Of a stretch of 12,834 bases of DNA, positions 6,406 through 12,834 are shown in pieces. The notes under the pieces are model-generated. The model worked only from the letters and a program-made list of their open reading frames with translations. It was not told where the DNA came from and searched no databases. The stretch lies in assembly GCA_031253365.1 (NCBI GenBank), contig JAIRWE010000032.1, positions 1 through 12,834 of the forward strand, in the 5' to 3' direction. The position numbers were made by a program, and so were the translations under genes. The stretch is from Oscillospiraceae bacterium (lineage in GTDB: Bacteria > Bacillota > Clostridia > Oscillospirales > Ruminococcaceae). The stretch's first letter is position 1. Every line of letters starts with the position of its first letter.

Positions 6406-9400
6406 GTTTTCAATCATTTTCATCAGCCTGTATACGGGGTTAATTCTGTCGTACAGCTTCACGTCGTCTTTGCCCTTGAATATATTCGCCATGAAGAGCG
6501 CGGTGTTCTTATAGAACAATTCCTCATAGTTGCCGATGTTCGCGCCGCCGTGCGGGTAACGCTCGTCCGACATGAAATAACCGGAAATGTCGATGACGTA
6601 GCAATCCGTTTTTTCTATGAAGTACCGCTCACATTCCGCGATAATCGCGGCGGTTTTGCTCACGTAATCCCTGTCGACGGGCAGGGGCTTAACCTCCCCG
6701 TCAAAGTCGATGAAATATTCCGCCGGGCTGACGCGGTTGAGTATGATGTTCCCGCCGTATTTTTCGGTGACGGCGTTTATCATTTTATCCAAGGCGTTTT
6801 GCGCCGCCGCCTTGTCATAGTTCTTGAAATAGCGGAAAAACTTGCAGTCCTTCTTTATCTCGTTGAAAAACAGGGTTCTTCTCGTAAACTCGTCTATTTC
6901 AAAGAAGCCGCCTTTGTACGCCGCCATTTCCGCCGCTATGTCGAAAAAGTCCGCGATAAGCCAGCGGCTGCCGCTCCCCGCTATGATTTCACCCGCCCGC
7001 CGCTTAAAGCTGTTTTTGAAAGCGTCGCGGTATTTCGCGCTTCCCATAAACGAGGCGACGGGTTCAAACATATCGTCGGTGTGTTCGACGGGTTCCGTGA
7101 ACGCCCAGCAGAACGGGTTTTTTTCGATGTAATTCCTGACCGCCGTCTTGTTGCACAGCATCGCGGAAATGTACGAGATTTCGGTTCCCCACACGTCGAC
7201 TTCCAGCGGCGAGGAAGAAAAGGTGTATTCCCTCAGAGCCTCGTCCGCCCCCGAAAGGTTTTCGCCCGCCGCTTTCGCTTTTTTCGCGAAACGCAGAAGT
7301 TTGAAATAAAACGGCAGCGTCTGTTTCGTTATTACGGCGTCAAAGTCGGGGAAAAACTCGCGTATTCCGTTATAAACGGGTTCGATTAACTCGCCGAGGA
7401 TTTCAAAAGAGCGGTCGAACATCACGGAAAAAACCTTGCCGGACATTTCAAAATCGCCTTCCGTGACGGCTTTAATCGCCTTCACCCCGTCGATGAATTC
7501 CCTGCCGTATCTGCCCGACAGTTCAAGGACGTTTTCCATGGTCAGCCCCGCGTGCTTAATCTCAATTAGCTCGTCGGAGTATTCGCGGATAAACTCCTTC
7601 GAGGATTTTTCCGCTATGATGTCGGCGGCGCACTCCTTGTTGTTCAGGACGAACGGCGCGAGTTTCCTCAAAACAAGGCTGTCGTAATAATAAAGGTATC
7701 TTTTCAGCCATATATCCGCGTACACCGCGTCCTCGTCGGTGGTTTCGCTGAAAACGCCGCGCAGCACGCGCCGCGTATGCTCCGTGAAGAACTCGTCGTA
7801 GCGCGGGGTTTCAAGCCCCGCCGCGAAATATTCCTTCGCCGTGTCTATGACGGCGGGCTCGATTTTTTCCATGAAATAATCTTCCAGCCGCTTAATGAGC
7901 CGCGAAAGTTTGGCGGCGCGTTCGCCGTCGCCCGGCGCCTCCCCGAAGAGCCGCACCTGTTTTTCGGCGGCGTAAAAACGGTTGAGGCGATGCCTGATTA
8001 AGATAACGCGCTCGGGCGGGAAGGCGGCGTTCACCGCTTTTATGAACTCGTCCATCCCCGCTTTCCAGAAGGCTTCTTTAACGGACGGCTTAACGCCCTC
8101 GCCCGACGGGGCGACCGCCGCGCAGTAAAAATCGACAAGCAGCCACTCGTCTTCGCCTTTCGGGATTTCGACGACGCTCAGCGCGGAAACGCCGACCAAA
8201 TCATCGTCGATTACAACGCCGTCCATACCGCCGACGATTTCGGAAAGCATTGCGGAACCCACGACGCGAACGCGCTCCTCGACGGGCGGCAAAGCCGCTT
8301 TCTCCCGCTTCGCGCTTTCCGTGTCCGCGCGCGGCTCGGATATTTCGCCGTCGTCGCCGCCGTCGATAAGCTCGGAACCCGTGACCGCCGTTATGCGTTC
8401 AAGCGCCGCCCCGAAGCCTTCGGCGCGGTTTTTGCCCGCGGGAACGGCGACGAACGCCTTCCCGCCGAACTCGTCCGCCACGGTAAACGGGAACAGCCGC
8501 GTGTCCGCGATTTTCGCGCCGACGTCGTCGCGGTAGGTTTTTTGCAGCGTGAGCGAGAGCAGGCAGGAGTCGCGGTTACCGGGCAGCCGGGAATCCGACG
8601 TGATGAAATTCCCGAGGGAATAAAACACGGGGACGTCCCTCCCGTCTTCGGTCGTGAAAACCTCGCTCCCTTGAAGAACGCCGGGTCCCCCGCCGATAAC
8701 GCAGTCCGCCCCGAATGCGGCGAGACGTTCGGCGACGGCGCGCTGATTGTCGCGAACCATGTGCGAATCTTGAACACCCCAGCGGCACAGCGCGATTATG
8801 AAATGCGCGCCCTCGTTTTTGACGGAAGCGATGTCCGCCGGGTTCAGGACTGCCGTCGCGCCGTCGAACTTAAAGGTTACGAAAGCCGTTTTAATGCCGT
8901 TTATATCGGCGACGACGCGGCTTTTCGCGTTTATGTCGGAATAGTTTATCCCGCAGCGAATCAGCTCGCTGCCCGTTTCCCCCGTGACGGGCAGAACCGA
9001 CGCGACGCAGTCGAACCCCGCGTTCCTCACCGCTTCGAGAAAGGACGGCGGCGCGTTGTAATTCCTTTTGCCGTCGATGAAAGGCTGCCTGAACGACGCG
9101 GGCTTCTTCGGCGAATATTCATAAATAAGCGTTCCGATTGAATAATCTGCCGCCGAAAAAAATTCGCGCGTTAATTCAAAACTTTCAAAGTAACCGCCGC
9201 GTTTGTCGCCGGTTTCCCGCCGGTCAAAAAGGCACGCCATATCGCCCGCGACAATAATTTTCGCCGTGTCGAACCGAGGGAACAGGACGCCCTTGTTCCC
9301 GAAATAGCGCGGCAGCGGCAGCGTTTCGCGGGATTTGGGGCTTTCGCGCCCCACGATTACCTGCGCGTGCGACTCCCTTCCGTCGTCCGCCGTGACCGTG

Positions 9401-10104
9401 ACCCGCGCGAAGCCGTTTCCGCTTCCGACGACGGCGCCCGAATTATCGACCCTTACGACGCTTTCGTCGGAGCTTTCCCAGGACGCGCCGGACGCGCCGC
9501 AGATAAATCCGGCTTTTTGCCCGACCTCTATGTAAAGATACGACGGCATAATTTTCATGTCGTCCTCGGCGGGCGTGACGCCGGCGACGCCGGAAAAGCC
9601 GCCGTAATATTCCGCGCCGTCCGCGAATTTGCAGGCGCGCACCTTGAATTTATGGTTCGAGCCGTTTTTCAGCCCGCGAACGACGCAGCTTTCCGTTCCG
9701 GAGTACGTATGCGCCGAAAACTTGCTTTTTTCGGAATCGGAGCCGCTTGAAATGTAAACGCGGTAGCTGTCCGCGTTTTCAACCGCCCCCCACGAAAGCA
9801 AAGCCTCCCCGTCGCCGCTCTCGGCGGTCAGGTTCGTCGGCGAACCGAGCGGCACGCAGGAAACCTGTTCCGATTCCCCCGCGAACACCCCGCCTTCCGA
9901 CGCCTTTATCATAAGCGTGTAAAGCCGCCCGTTTTCCAGCCCCGTCAGTTTGATTGAAGTTTCCTTAACGTTGCGTATGCCGTTAAACTCCCCGTCTTCC
10001 TTCATATAGACGCGATAACCGTCCGCGCCGGGGATTTCGCCCCATTTGAGCATAACCCCGCCGTCGACGCCCTTCGCGGCCAATTTGAATCTGCTTTGTT
10101 TCAT
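6400..10104 (-). CDS. 1234-aa multidomain protein: two Fn3, Ig-like, degenerate CapA-like, two DUF6270/SGNH-like modules
   Basis: Function unknown. The domains I can read, in order: fibronectin type III at about 8-85 ('GVMLKWGEIPGADGYRVY') and 88-177 ('ALLSWGAVENADSYRVY'); bacterial Ig-like (BIG2) at about 183-252 ('SWESSDESVVRVD'); a CapA/PgsA-type metallophosphatase fold at about 280-520, recognised from 'IIVAGDM', 'NAGFDCVAS', 'RWGVQD', 'LAAFGADCVIGG' and 'VPVFYSLGNF'; a charged linker at about 525-610; DUF6270/SGNH-like module A at about 611-790; a helical stretch at about 790-965; and module B at about 966-1220. The two modules share 'WLLVDF'/'WLIADF' and the pattern YFxEK-x4-VID. The CapA histidine motifs and the module GDS/GSC serine or cysteine motifs are altered, so enzyme activity is doubtful. 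I see no signal peptide, membrane segment, sortase motif or choline-binding repeat, so it looks cytoplasmic despite surface-type domains. The start ATG has GGAGGT at 10111-10116, 6 nt upstream. It is cotranscribed with metH. Domain names are from memory and need a profile search. Confidence 0.8.
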   Translation of the reverse strand: MKQSRFKLAAKGVDGGVMLKWGEIPGADGYRVYMKEDGEFNGIRNVKETSIKLTGLENGRLYTLMIKASEGGVFAGESEQVSCVPLGSPTNLTAESGDGEALLSWGAVENADSYRVYISSGSDSEKSKFSAHTYSGTESCVVRGLKNGSNHKFKVRACKFADGAEYYGGFSGVAGVTPAEDDMKIMPSYLYIEVGQKAGFICGASGASWESSDESVVRVDNSGAVVGSGNGFARVTVTADDGRESHAQVIVGRESPKSRETLPLPRYFGNKGVLFPRFDTAKIIVAGDMACLFDRRETGDKRGGYFESFELTREFFSAADYSIGTLIYEYSPKKPASFRQPFIDGKRNYNAPPSFLEAVRNAGFDCVASVLPVTGETGSELIRCGINYSDINAKSRVVADINGIKTAFVTFKFDGATAVLNPADIASVKNEGAHFIIALCRWGVQDSHMVRDNQRAVAERLAAFGADCVIGGGPGVLQGSEVFTTEDGRDVPVFYSLGNFITSDSRLPGNRDSCLLSLTLQKTYRDDVGAKIADTRLFPFTVADEFGGKAFVAVPAGKNRAEGFGAALERITAVTGSELIDGGDDGEISEPRADTESAKREKAALPPVEERVRVVGSAMLSEIVGGMDGVVIDDDLVGVSALSVVEIPKGEDEWLLVDFYCAAVAPSGEGVKPSVKEAFWKAGMDEFIKAVNAAFPPERVILIRHRLNRFYAAEKQVRLFGEAPGDGERAAKLSRLIKRLEDYFMEKIEPAVIDTAKEYFAAGLETPRYDEFFTEHTRRVLRGVFSETTDEDAVYADIWLKRYLYYYDSLVLRKLAPFVLNNKECAADIIAEKSSKEFIREYSDELIEIKHAGLTMENVLELSGRYGREFIDGVKAIKAVTEGDFEMSGKVFSVMFDRSFEILGELIEPVYNGIREFFPDFDAVITKQTLPFYFKLLRFAKKAKAAGENLSGADEALREYTFSSSPLEVDVWGTEISYISAMLCNKTAVRNYIEKNPFCWAFTEPVEHTDDMFEPVASFMGSAKYRDAFKNSFKRRAGEIIAGSGSRWLIADFFDIAAEMAAYKGGFFEIDEFTRRTLFFNEIKKDCKFFRYFKNYDKAAAQNALDKMINAVTEKYGGNIILNRVSPAEYFIDFDGEVKPLPVDRDYVSKTAAIIAECERYFIEKTDCYVIDISGYFMSDERYPHGGANIGNYEELFYKNTALFMANIFKGKDDVKLYDRINPVYRLMKMIENG

Positions 10105-10135
10105 ACATATACCTCCGGCGAGTTGTAATAACTAC

Positions 10136-10164
10136 ATTATAAAGCAGGTTCGCCGTAATGTCAA
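10136..10164 (-). promoter_or_regulatory. Perfect consensus sigma-70/sigma-A promoter before the 1234-codon gene
   Basis: On the minus strand TTGACA (10159-10164) and TATAAT (10136-10141) are separated by exactly 17 bases. Both hexamers match consensus at every base, the strongest promoter visible in the window. The predicted start point is near 10129, giving a leader of about 25 nt with GGAGGT close to its end. It should drive the large multidomain gene and metH. The gap to the MATE gene (10105-10181) shows no terminator hairpin, so MATE transcripts may also enter. Confidence 0.88.
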
Positions 10165-10181
10165 TAGACTTTTCGGGGGCT

Positions 10182-11558
10182 TTATCTCGTCACTTTTTTA
10201 ATCCATACGCCGCTTTTAATCCTCACGGCGCATATAACCGTCTTTATCGCCTCGTCGGACTTCATTCCGACCATAACCGCCGCGACGGGCAGCTTCAACA
10301 CAAACGCGAACACCGCCGAAAGCGGAAGCGCGAACCCCCAGAGCGCCGCCAATTCCACAATCAGGCAGAACCGCGTGTCGCCGCCGCCGCGCAAAGTCCC
10401 GATAATCGACATGGAGGCGATTGAGGAAAAGATGATTACGAACGCGGTGACAAACAGCAGTTGTTTCGCCAGCGCCTGCGTTTCAAAAGACAAGTCGAAC
10501 GCGCGCACCGTCAGGTCGCGGCTCAAAAGGATAAGGGCGCAGCAGATTACGCCCAAAACAACGCTTATTCCGAAAAACGTGCCGGCTTTGCGCCGGGCTT
10601 CGCCCGAGTCCCCCTCGCCGACGGATTTCCCGACGGTTATCATCGCCGCGTTTGAGATGCCGATTATCGCCGCCGAAAAAAGCTGGAACACCTGGTTCGC
10701 GGCGGCGCTCGCCGCGACGGGGTCGCCCTTCGCGTATTCGATGTGCCCGATTATCGCCGCCTGAACGACGATAGCCAACGCCCATATCGTTTCGTTTAAC
10801 AAGACGGGGAACCCGTATTTCACCAAATCGCCGAACAGCCGCCCGTCAAAGCGGAAAATGTCCTTAACGCGGAATTTCAGCCTTTTGTCTATCGCGAACA
10901 CATATACCGCGAATACGGCGAACCCGACAAAGCGCGCGATTAACGTCGCGATTGCCGCGCCTTTTATCCCGAGGGCGGGGAACCCCATGTTCCCGAATAT
11001 AAGCACCCAGTTCAAGAATACGCTTATCGCGAGTGACGCCAAATCGGTGAAAAGCGAGATTTTCACGATTTCCACGCTTCGCAGCATCGCCATAAGGGTG
11101 AAGGATATTCCGCACATAAAATAGGAATACCCGACAATCCGCAGATATTCGACGCCTTTTTCGATAATCACCGCGTTCTTGGTGAACAGACCCATAACGT
11201 CCGCCGGGAACAGCAAAACCGCCGTTCCCGCGGTAAACGAGATTATGACGCCGGCGTGCAAAATCATGGCGACGATTTTGCGGATGGATTCGACGTCGCC
11301 CTTCCCCCAATACTGCGCGGCAAGCGTGATGCCGCCCCCGGTCAGCCCCACCATGGTAAGCATAAAAAGGAAAAACAACTGGTTCGCCAAGCTCGCCGCG
11401 GATATAAGCTCGTCGGCTTCGGAAGCCCAGCCGAGCATAACCGCGTCCGCCATGCTCACGGAGAAGCTGACCAACTGCTGTAACGTAATCGGTATCCCTA
11501 TCGCGAATATGCTCTTATATAACTGTTTGTCTTTTTTGTCTTTAATGATAACTCCCAT
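10182..11558 (-). CDS. MATE family multidrug/toxin efflux transporter
   Basis: Product of 458 residues, typical for the MATE superfamily, with about 12 hydrophobic segments forming two similar halves. The first half opens with 'IFAIGIPITLQQLVSFSVSMADAVMLGW' (in parts), followed by 'VGLTGGGITLAAQYWGKGD', the family's conserved loop after the second helix. The second half repeats the pattern with 'KYGFPVLLNETIWALAIVVQ' and 'GKSVGEGDSGEARRKAG'. Family members export cationic compounds or metabolites in exchange for Na+ or H+; substrate and coupling ion cannot be read here. The ATG start has GAGGG at 11568-11572, 9 nt upstream and overlapping the stop of the preceding small gene, so the two are cotranscribed and perhaps translationally coupled. 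No regulator gene is adjacent. Confidence 0.93.
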   Translation of the reverse strand: MGVIIKDKKDKQLYKSIFAIGIPITLQQLVSFSVSMADAVMLGWASEADELISAASLANQLFFLFMLTMVGLTGGGITLAAQYWGKGDVESIRKIVAMILHAGVIISFTAGTAVLLFPADVMGLFTKNAVIIEKGVEYLRIVGYSYFMCGISFTLMAMLRSVEIVKISLFTDLASLAISVFLNWVLIFGNMGFPALGIKGAAIATLIARFVGFAVFAVYVFAIDKRLKFRVKDIFRFDGRLFGDLVKYGFPVLLNETIWALAIVVQAAIIGHIEYAKGDPVAASAAANQVFQLFSAAIIGISNAAMITVGKSVGEGDSGEARRKAGTFFGISVVLGVICCALILLSRDLTVRAFDLSFETQALAKQLLFVTAFVIIFSSIASMSIIGTLRGGGDTRFCLIVELAALWGFALPLSAVFAFVLKLPVAAVMVGMKSDEAIKTVICAVRIKSGVWIKKVTR

Positions 11559-11570
11559 ACGGGAACGCCC

Positions 11571-11990
11571 TCAGCGGCGGTTTCCCGTGACGTTTTCCCA
11601 GACCCCCGCGTTTCCCCAGCCGCCGCGCGCGGGTTTCCTCACGACGCTCTTGATTTCGCGCCGCTTGCCGTCCGCCTGCGTGAAAGCGGCAATCGCCGCG
11701 CTTATAACCGCGATAAGCTCCCTCTCGTCCGTTTCCGCCGCCGTTTCGGAACGCGCTTCGCCGTGTTCCCCGGAATCGGCGAGGTGAAACGACCTGGTTT
11801 CGGCGAGGCGGAACGACTTCACTTCGGGGCGTTTTTCGGCGTTCTTTTTCTTTTTCGGCGCGCGGGCAATGCTGACGATAAGATAAGCGAGAGTTAAGCC
11901 GACGACGACGAAAAAAGCGACGGTCAGCCCGGTCACGACGTCGGGTTCAAGGCTTTCCAGCCCGTTTGACAACAAAACAAGCCTGTTCAT
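11571..11990 (-). CDS. OadG-family-like small membrane protein (decarboxylase gamma-subunit type)
   Basis: I start it at the ATG at 11990 (139 residues) with GGGAG at 12001-12005, 10 nt upstream. The frame stays open to 12095, but the extra 35 residues would be read from the inverted-repeat element and are probably not native. One transmembrane helix at about 18-41 ('VVTGLTVAFFVVVGLTLAYL') is followed by a lysine stop-transfer patch 'APKKKKN', a charged linker with a small internal repeat ('SFRLAETR', 'SFHLADSG'), and a C-terminal segment 'ELIAVISAAIAAF' then 'GWGNAGVWENVTGNRR'. This resembles the tail of OadG/sodium-pump decarboxylase gamma subunits, which help assemble Na+-pumping biotin decarboxylases. 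The alpha, beta and biotin-carrier partners are not next to it; a MATE gene follows after 12 bp. The family call is moderate. Confidence 0.65.
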   Translation of the reverse strand: MNRLVLLSNGLESLEPDVVTGLTVAFFVVVGLTLAYLIVSIARAPKKKKNAEKRPEVKSFRLAETRSFHLADSGEHGEARSETAAETDERELIAVISAAIAAFTQADGKRREIKSVVRKPARGGWGNAGVWENVTGNRR

Positions 11991-12014
11991 GCGAATACAA
12001 CTCCCAAAACCTAA

Positions 12015-12171
12015 GGCAACCTCCGAAAACCCCTTTTCGCCGTTTTTCGGCGAAAAATTCCGCCGGACTGCGTCACCTCTCCTCGCAAGGCACAAAGCCT
12101 TACTCGTCGAGCTTCCTTGCCCGACAAAATTTTTCTTGAAAACCTTCTGAAAAAGGTTTTCGGAGGTTGCC
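12015..12171. mobile_element. 157-bp MITE-like element with 17-bp terminal inverted repeats
   Basis: GGCAACCTCCGAAAACC (12015-12031) and GGTTTTCGGAGGTTGCC (12155-12171) are perfect inverted copies of 17 bp. The element is flanked by direct CTAA copies at 12011-12014 and 12172-12175, which may be a target-site duplication. Inside are a 9-bp hairpin TTTTCGCCG/CGGCGAAAA with a T5 loop (12034-12056), a small AAGGC/GCCTT hairpin (12087-12101), a GCAAGG/CCTTGC pair (12085-12120), and a GAAAACCTT/AAGGTTTTC hairpin (12138-12161) that competes with the right terminal repeat. There is no transposase, so it would depend on one supplied elsewhere. The CTAA copy on the right supplies the TAG stop of the neighbouring gene. 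Alternatively it could be an intergenic structured repeat or RNA element. Copy number in the genome would settle this. Confidence 0.6.
12138..12161 (-). terminator. Possible weak terminator hairpin after the CheX-like gene
   Basis: GAAAACCTT (12138-12146) pairs with AAGGTTTTC (12153-12161) around a 6-nt loop. On the minus strand it begins about 10 nt past the stop of the CheX-like gene. The following bases are AAGAAAAATTTT, so the T-run is short and late, which makes efficient termination uncertain. The hairpin shares bases with the right terminal repeat of the 157-bp element, so the two structures exclude each other. Confidence 0.35.
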
Positions 12172-12834
12172 CTAAATATTATGCGATATTACCGCGAAAT
12201 TCGGTTTGACGCCGAACCCGACGATTAAGTCCAAACGTATGTCCCCCGCCGTCACGGGAAGAAGGAAACAGCTTTCGTTCGCGCTGACGGTGCTGAATTT
12301 GTAAACGTAGGGGCTGTCCGTGAAATAAATGTCCTTTTCTTTTTCCGTCACGCTTTGGAAAATGCAGGAAACGCAGTTCAAAAACGTGCGAAGGCTGTCG
12401 TAACGCCCGTCATACCCGCCCGAAGCGAAACTGCCGGCAAGGGAATCGTTCAGCCGCTGCAACACGGGCTTTTCCCCGCAAATCCCGATGAAGTACCGCT
12501 TGTCGCTCGTAACGACCTTTTGGACGGCCATCCTTTCCGCCGAATGGCTGAACACGCCCGTACCCGGCGAAAAACTGATTTTCTCGCTCACGAAGCGCAA
12601 AATATGCTTCAAAAGAATGGTCATGTACTGGTTGGCGAAATAATCCCGCGAGTCCGCGAACGAGGAGAAAACCATCTCCACATCGTCGCAAAACCCCCGC
12701 GAAACCCCGTCGGTTCCGAGGGAATAGTACGTTTCAAAGGCTCGCAGCCGCGCCGTCAAGTCATTCGCCTCAACGATTTTTTCTTTGGCAAGCCATTTGA
12801 AAAACAAAAAATTCGGCGGGTAATGCTTGCCTTG
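12172..12834 (-). CDS. CheX-like protein, N-terminally incomplete
   Basis: The frame is open to the right edge (220 residues visible), so the start is missing; a TTG at 12807 has no SD and I do not use it. The N-terminal visible part, 'HYPPNFLFFKWLAKEKIVEAN', is unassigned, and a helical region follows to about 85. From about 90 onward the fold pattern resembles CheX/CheC proteins: 'KRYFIGICGEKPVLQRL', then 'YDSLRTFLNCVSCIF', then 'CFLLPVTAGDIRLDLIVGF'. CheX phosphatases dephosphorylate CheY with a D/S-x3-E-x2-N motif; the matching stretch here is D146-x3-T150-x2-N153, so the glutamate is replaced and phosphatase activity is doubtful. Its TAG stop lies in the CTAA direct repeat flanking the 157-bp element, so the natural C-terminus may have been changed by insertion. 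The family call is tentative; it could be another sensor or output domain. Confidence 0.5.
   Translation of the reverse strand, partial: QGKHYPPNFLFFKWLAKEKIVEANDLTARLRAFETYYSLGTDGVSRGFCDDVEMVFSSFADSRDYFANQYMTILLKHILRFVSEKISFSPGTGVFSHSAERMAVQKVVTSDKRYFIGICGEKPVLQRLNDSLAGSFASGGYDGRYDSLRTFLNCVSCIFQSVTEKEKDIYFTDSPYVYKFSTVSANESCFLLPVTAGDIRLDLIVGFGVKPNFAVISHNI

Noticed and set aside
6396..6413. TTG start for metH, six codons upstream
   Set aside because: It has no SD and would overlap the upstream gene; the ATG at 6395 begins the normal family N-terminus 'MNLKELLNKPFVIFDGAMG'.
6253..7389. 378-codon open frame on the plus strand
   Set aside because: It lies antisense to the metH start and the 3' part of the large multidomain gene, spans both genes and shows no recognisable domain.
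10105..10181. Riboswitch or attenuator before the large gene and metH
   Set aside because: The predicted leader is only about 25 nt, too short for a SAM or cobalamin riboswitch.
12034..12056. Hairpin TTTTCGCCG/CGGCGAAAA as a terminator
   Set aside because: No T-run follows on either strand; it is better seen as part of the internal structure of the 157-bp element.
11991..12095. N-terminal extension of the OadG-like protein
   Set aside because: The 35 extra residues are mostly encoded by the inverted-repeat element, and a good ATG with GGGAG follows directly after it.

Overview
The window reads as a chromosomal piece of a GC-rich, probably anaerobic and gut-type Firmicute (Clostridia; Oscillospirales/Ruminococcaceae-like is my best guess). 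The reasons are a class II xylose isomerase operon with SD sequences of the AGGAG/GGAGGT type, a short MetH without the activation domain, an Rpn/PDDEXK nuclease, an OadG-family small subunit and a CheX-like protein. The taxon is inferred from gene content, not proven. Nearly everything is on the minus strand; only a nuclease fragment at the left edge is on the plus strand.

Layout, left to right. (1) 1-315, plus strand: C-terminal part of an Rpn-family PD-(D/E)XK nuclease/transposase, closed by a strong hairpin terminator (343-387). (2) 418-3949, minus strand: xylose operon in the order xylA, xylB, transaldolase, with 15-16 bp gaps. It has its own consensus promoter (3992-4020), and two head-to-tail 16-bp repeats (3963-3994) lie over the start-point region. 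Together the enzymes take xylose to xylulose 5-phosphate and feed the non-oxidative pentose phosphate pathway; the aldolase-family member carries transaldolase-type rather than fructose-6-phosphate-aldolase-type residues. (3) 4017-10104, minus strand: metH (three-module cobalamin-dependent methionine synthase) directly follows a 1234-codon gene, with 4 nt between stop and start, behind a perfect TTGACA-N17-TATAAT promoter (10136-10164). (4) 10182-11990, minus strand: a MATE transporter preceded by a small OadG-like membrane protein. (5) 12015-12171: a 157-bp element with perfect 17-bp terminal inverted repeats and flanking CTAA direct repeats. (6) 12172-12834, minus strand: a CheX-like protein running off the right edge.

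The most unusual item is the 1234-residue protein. It joins two fibronectin type III domains, a bacterial Ig-like domain, a CapA-like fold that appears to have lost its metal-binding motifs, and two copies of a DUF6270/SGNH-like module, with no visible secretion signal or membrane anchor. It looks like a multi-domain pseudoenzyme or glycan-related scaffold of unknown role, driven by the best promoter in the window and sharing a transcript with metH. I found no tRNA, rRNA, CRISPR array or riboswitch, and no gap over 300 bases lacks a gene.
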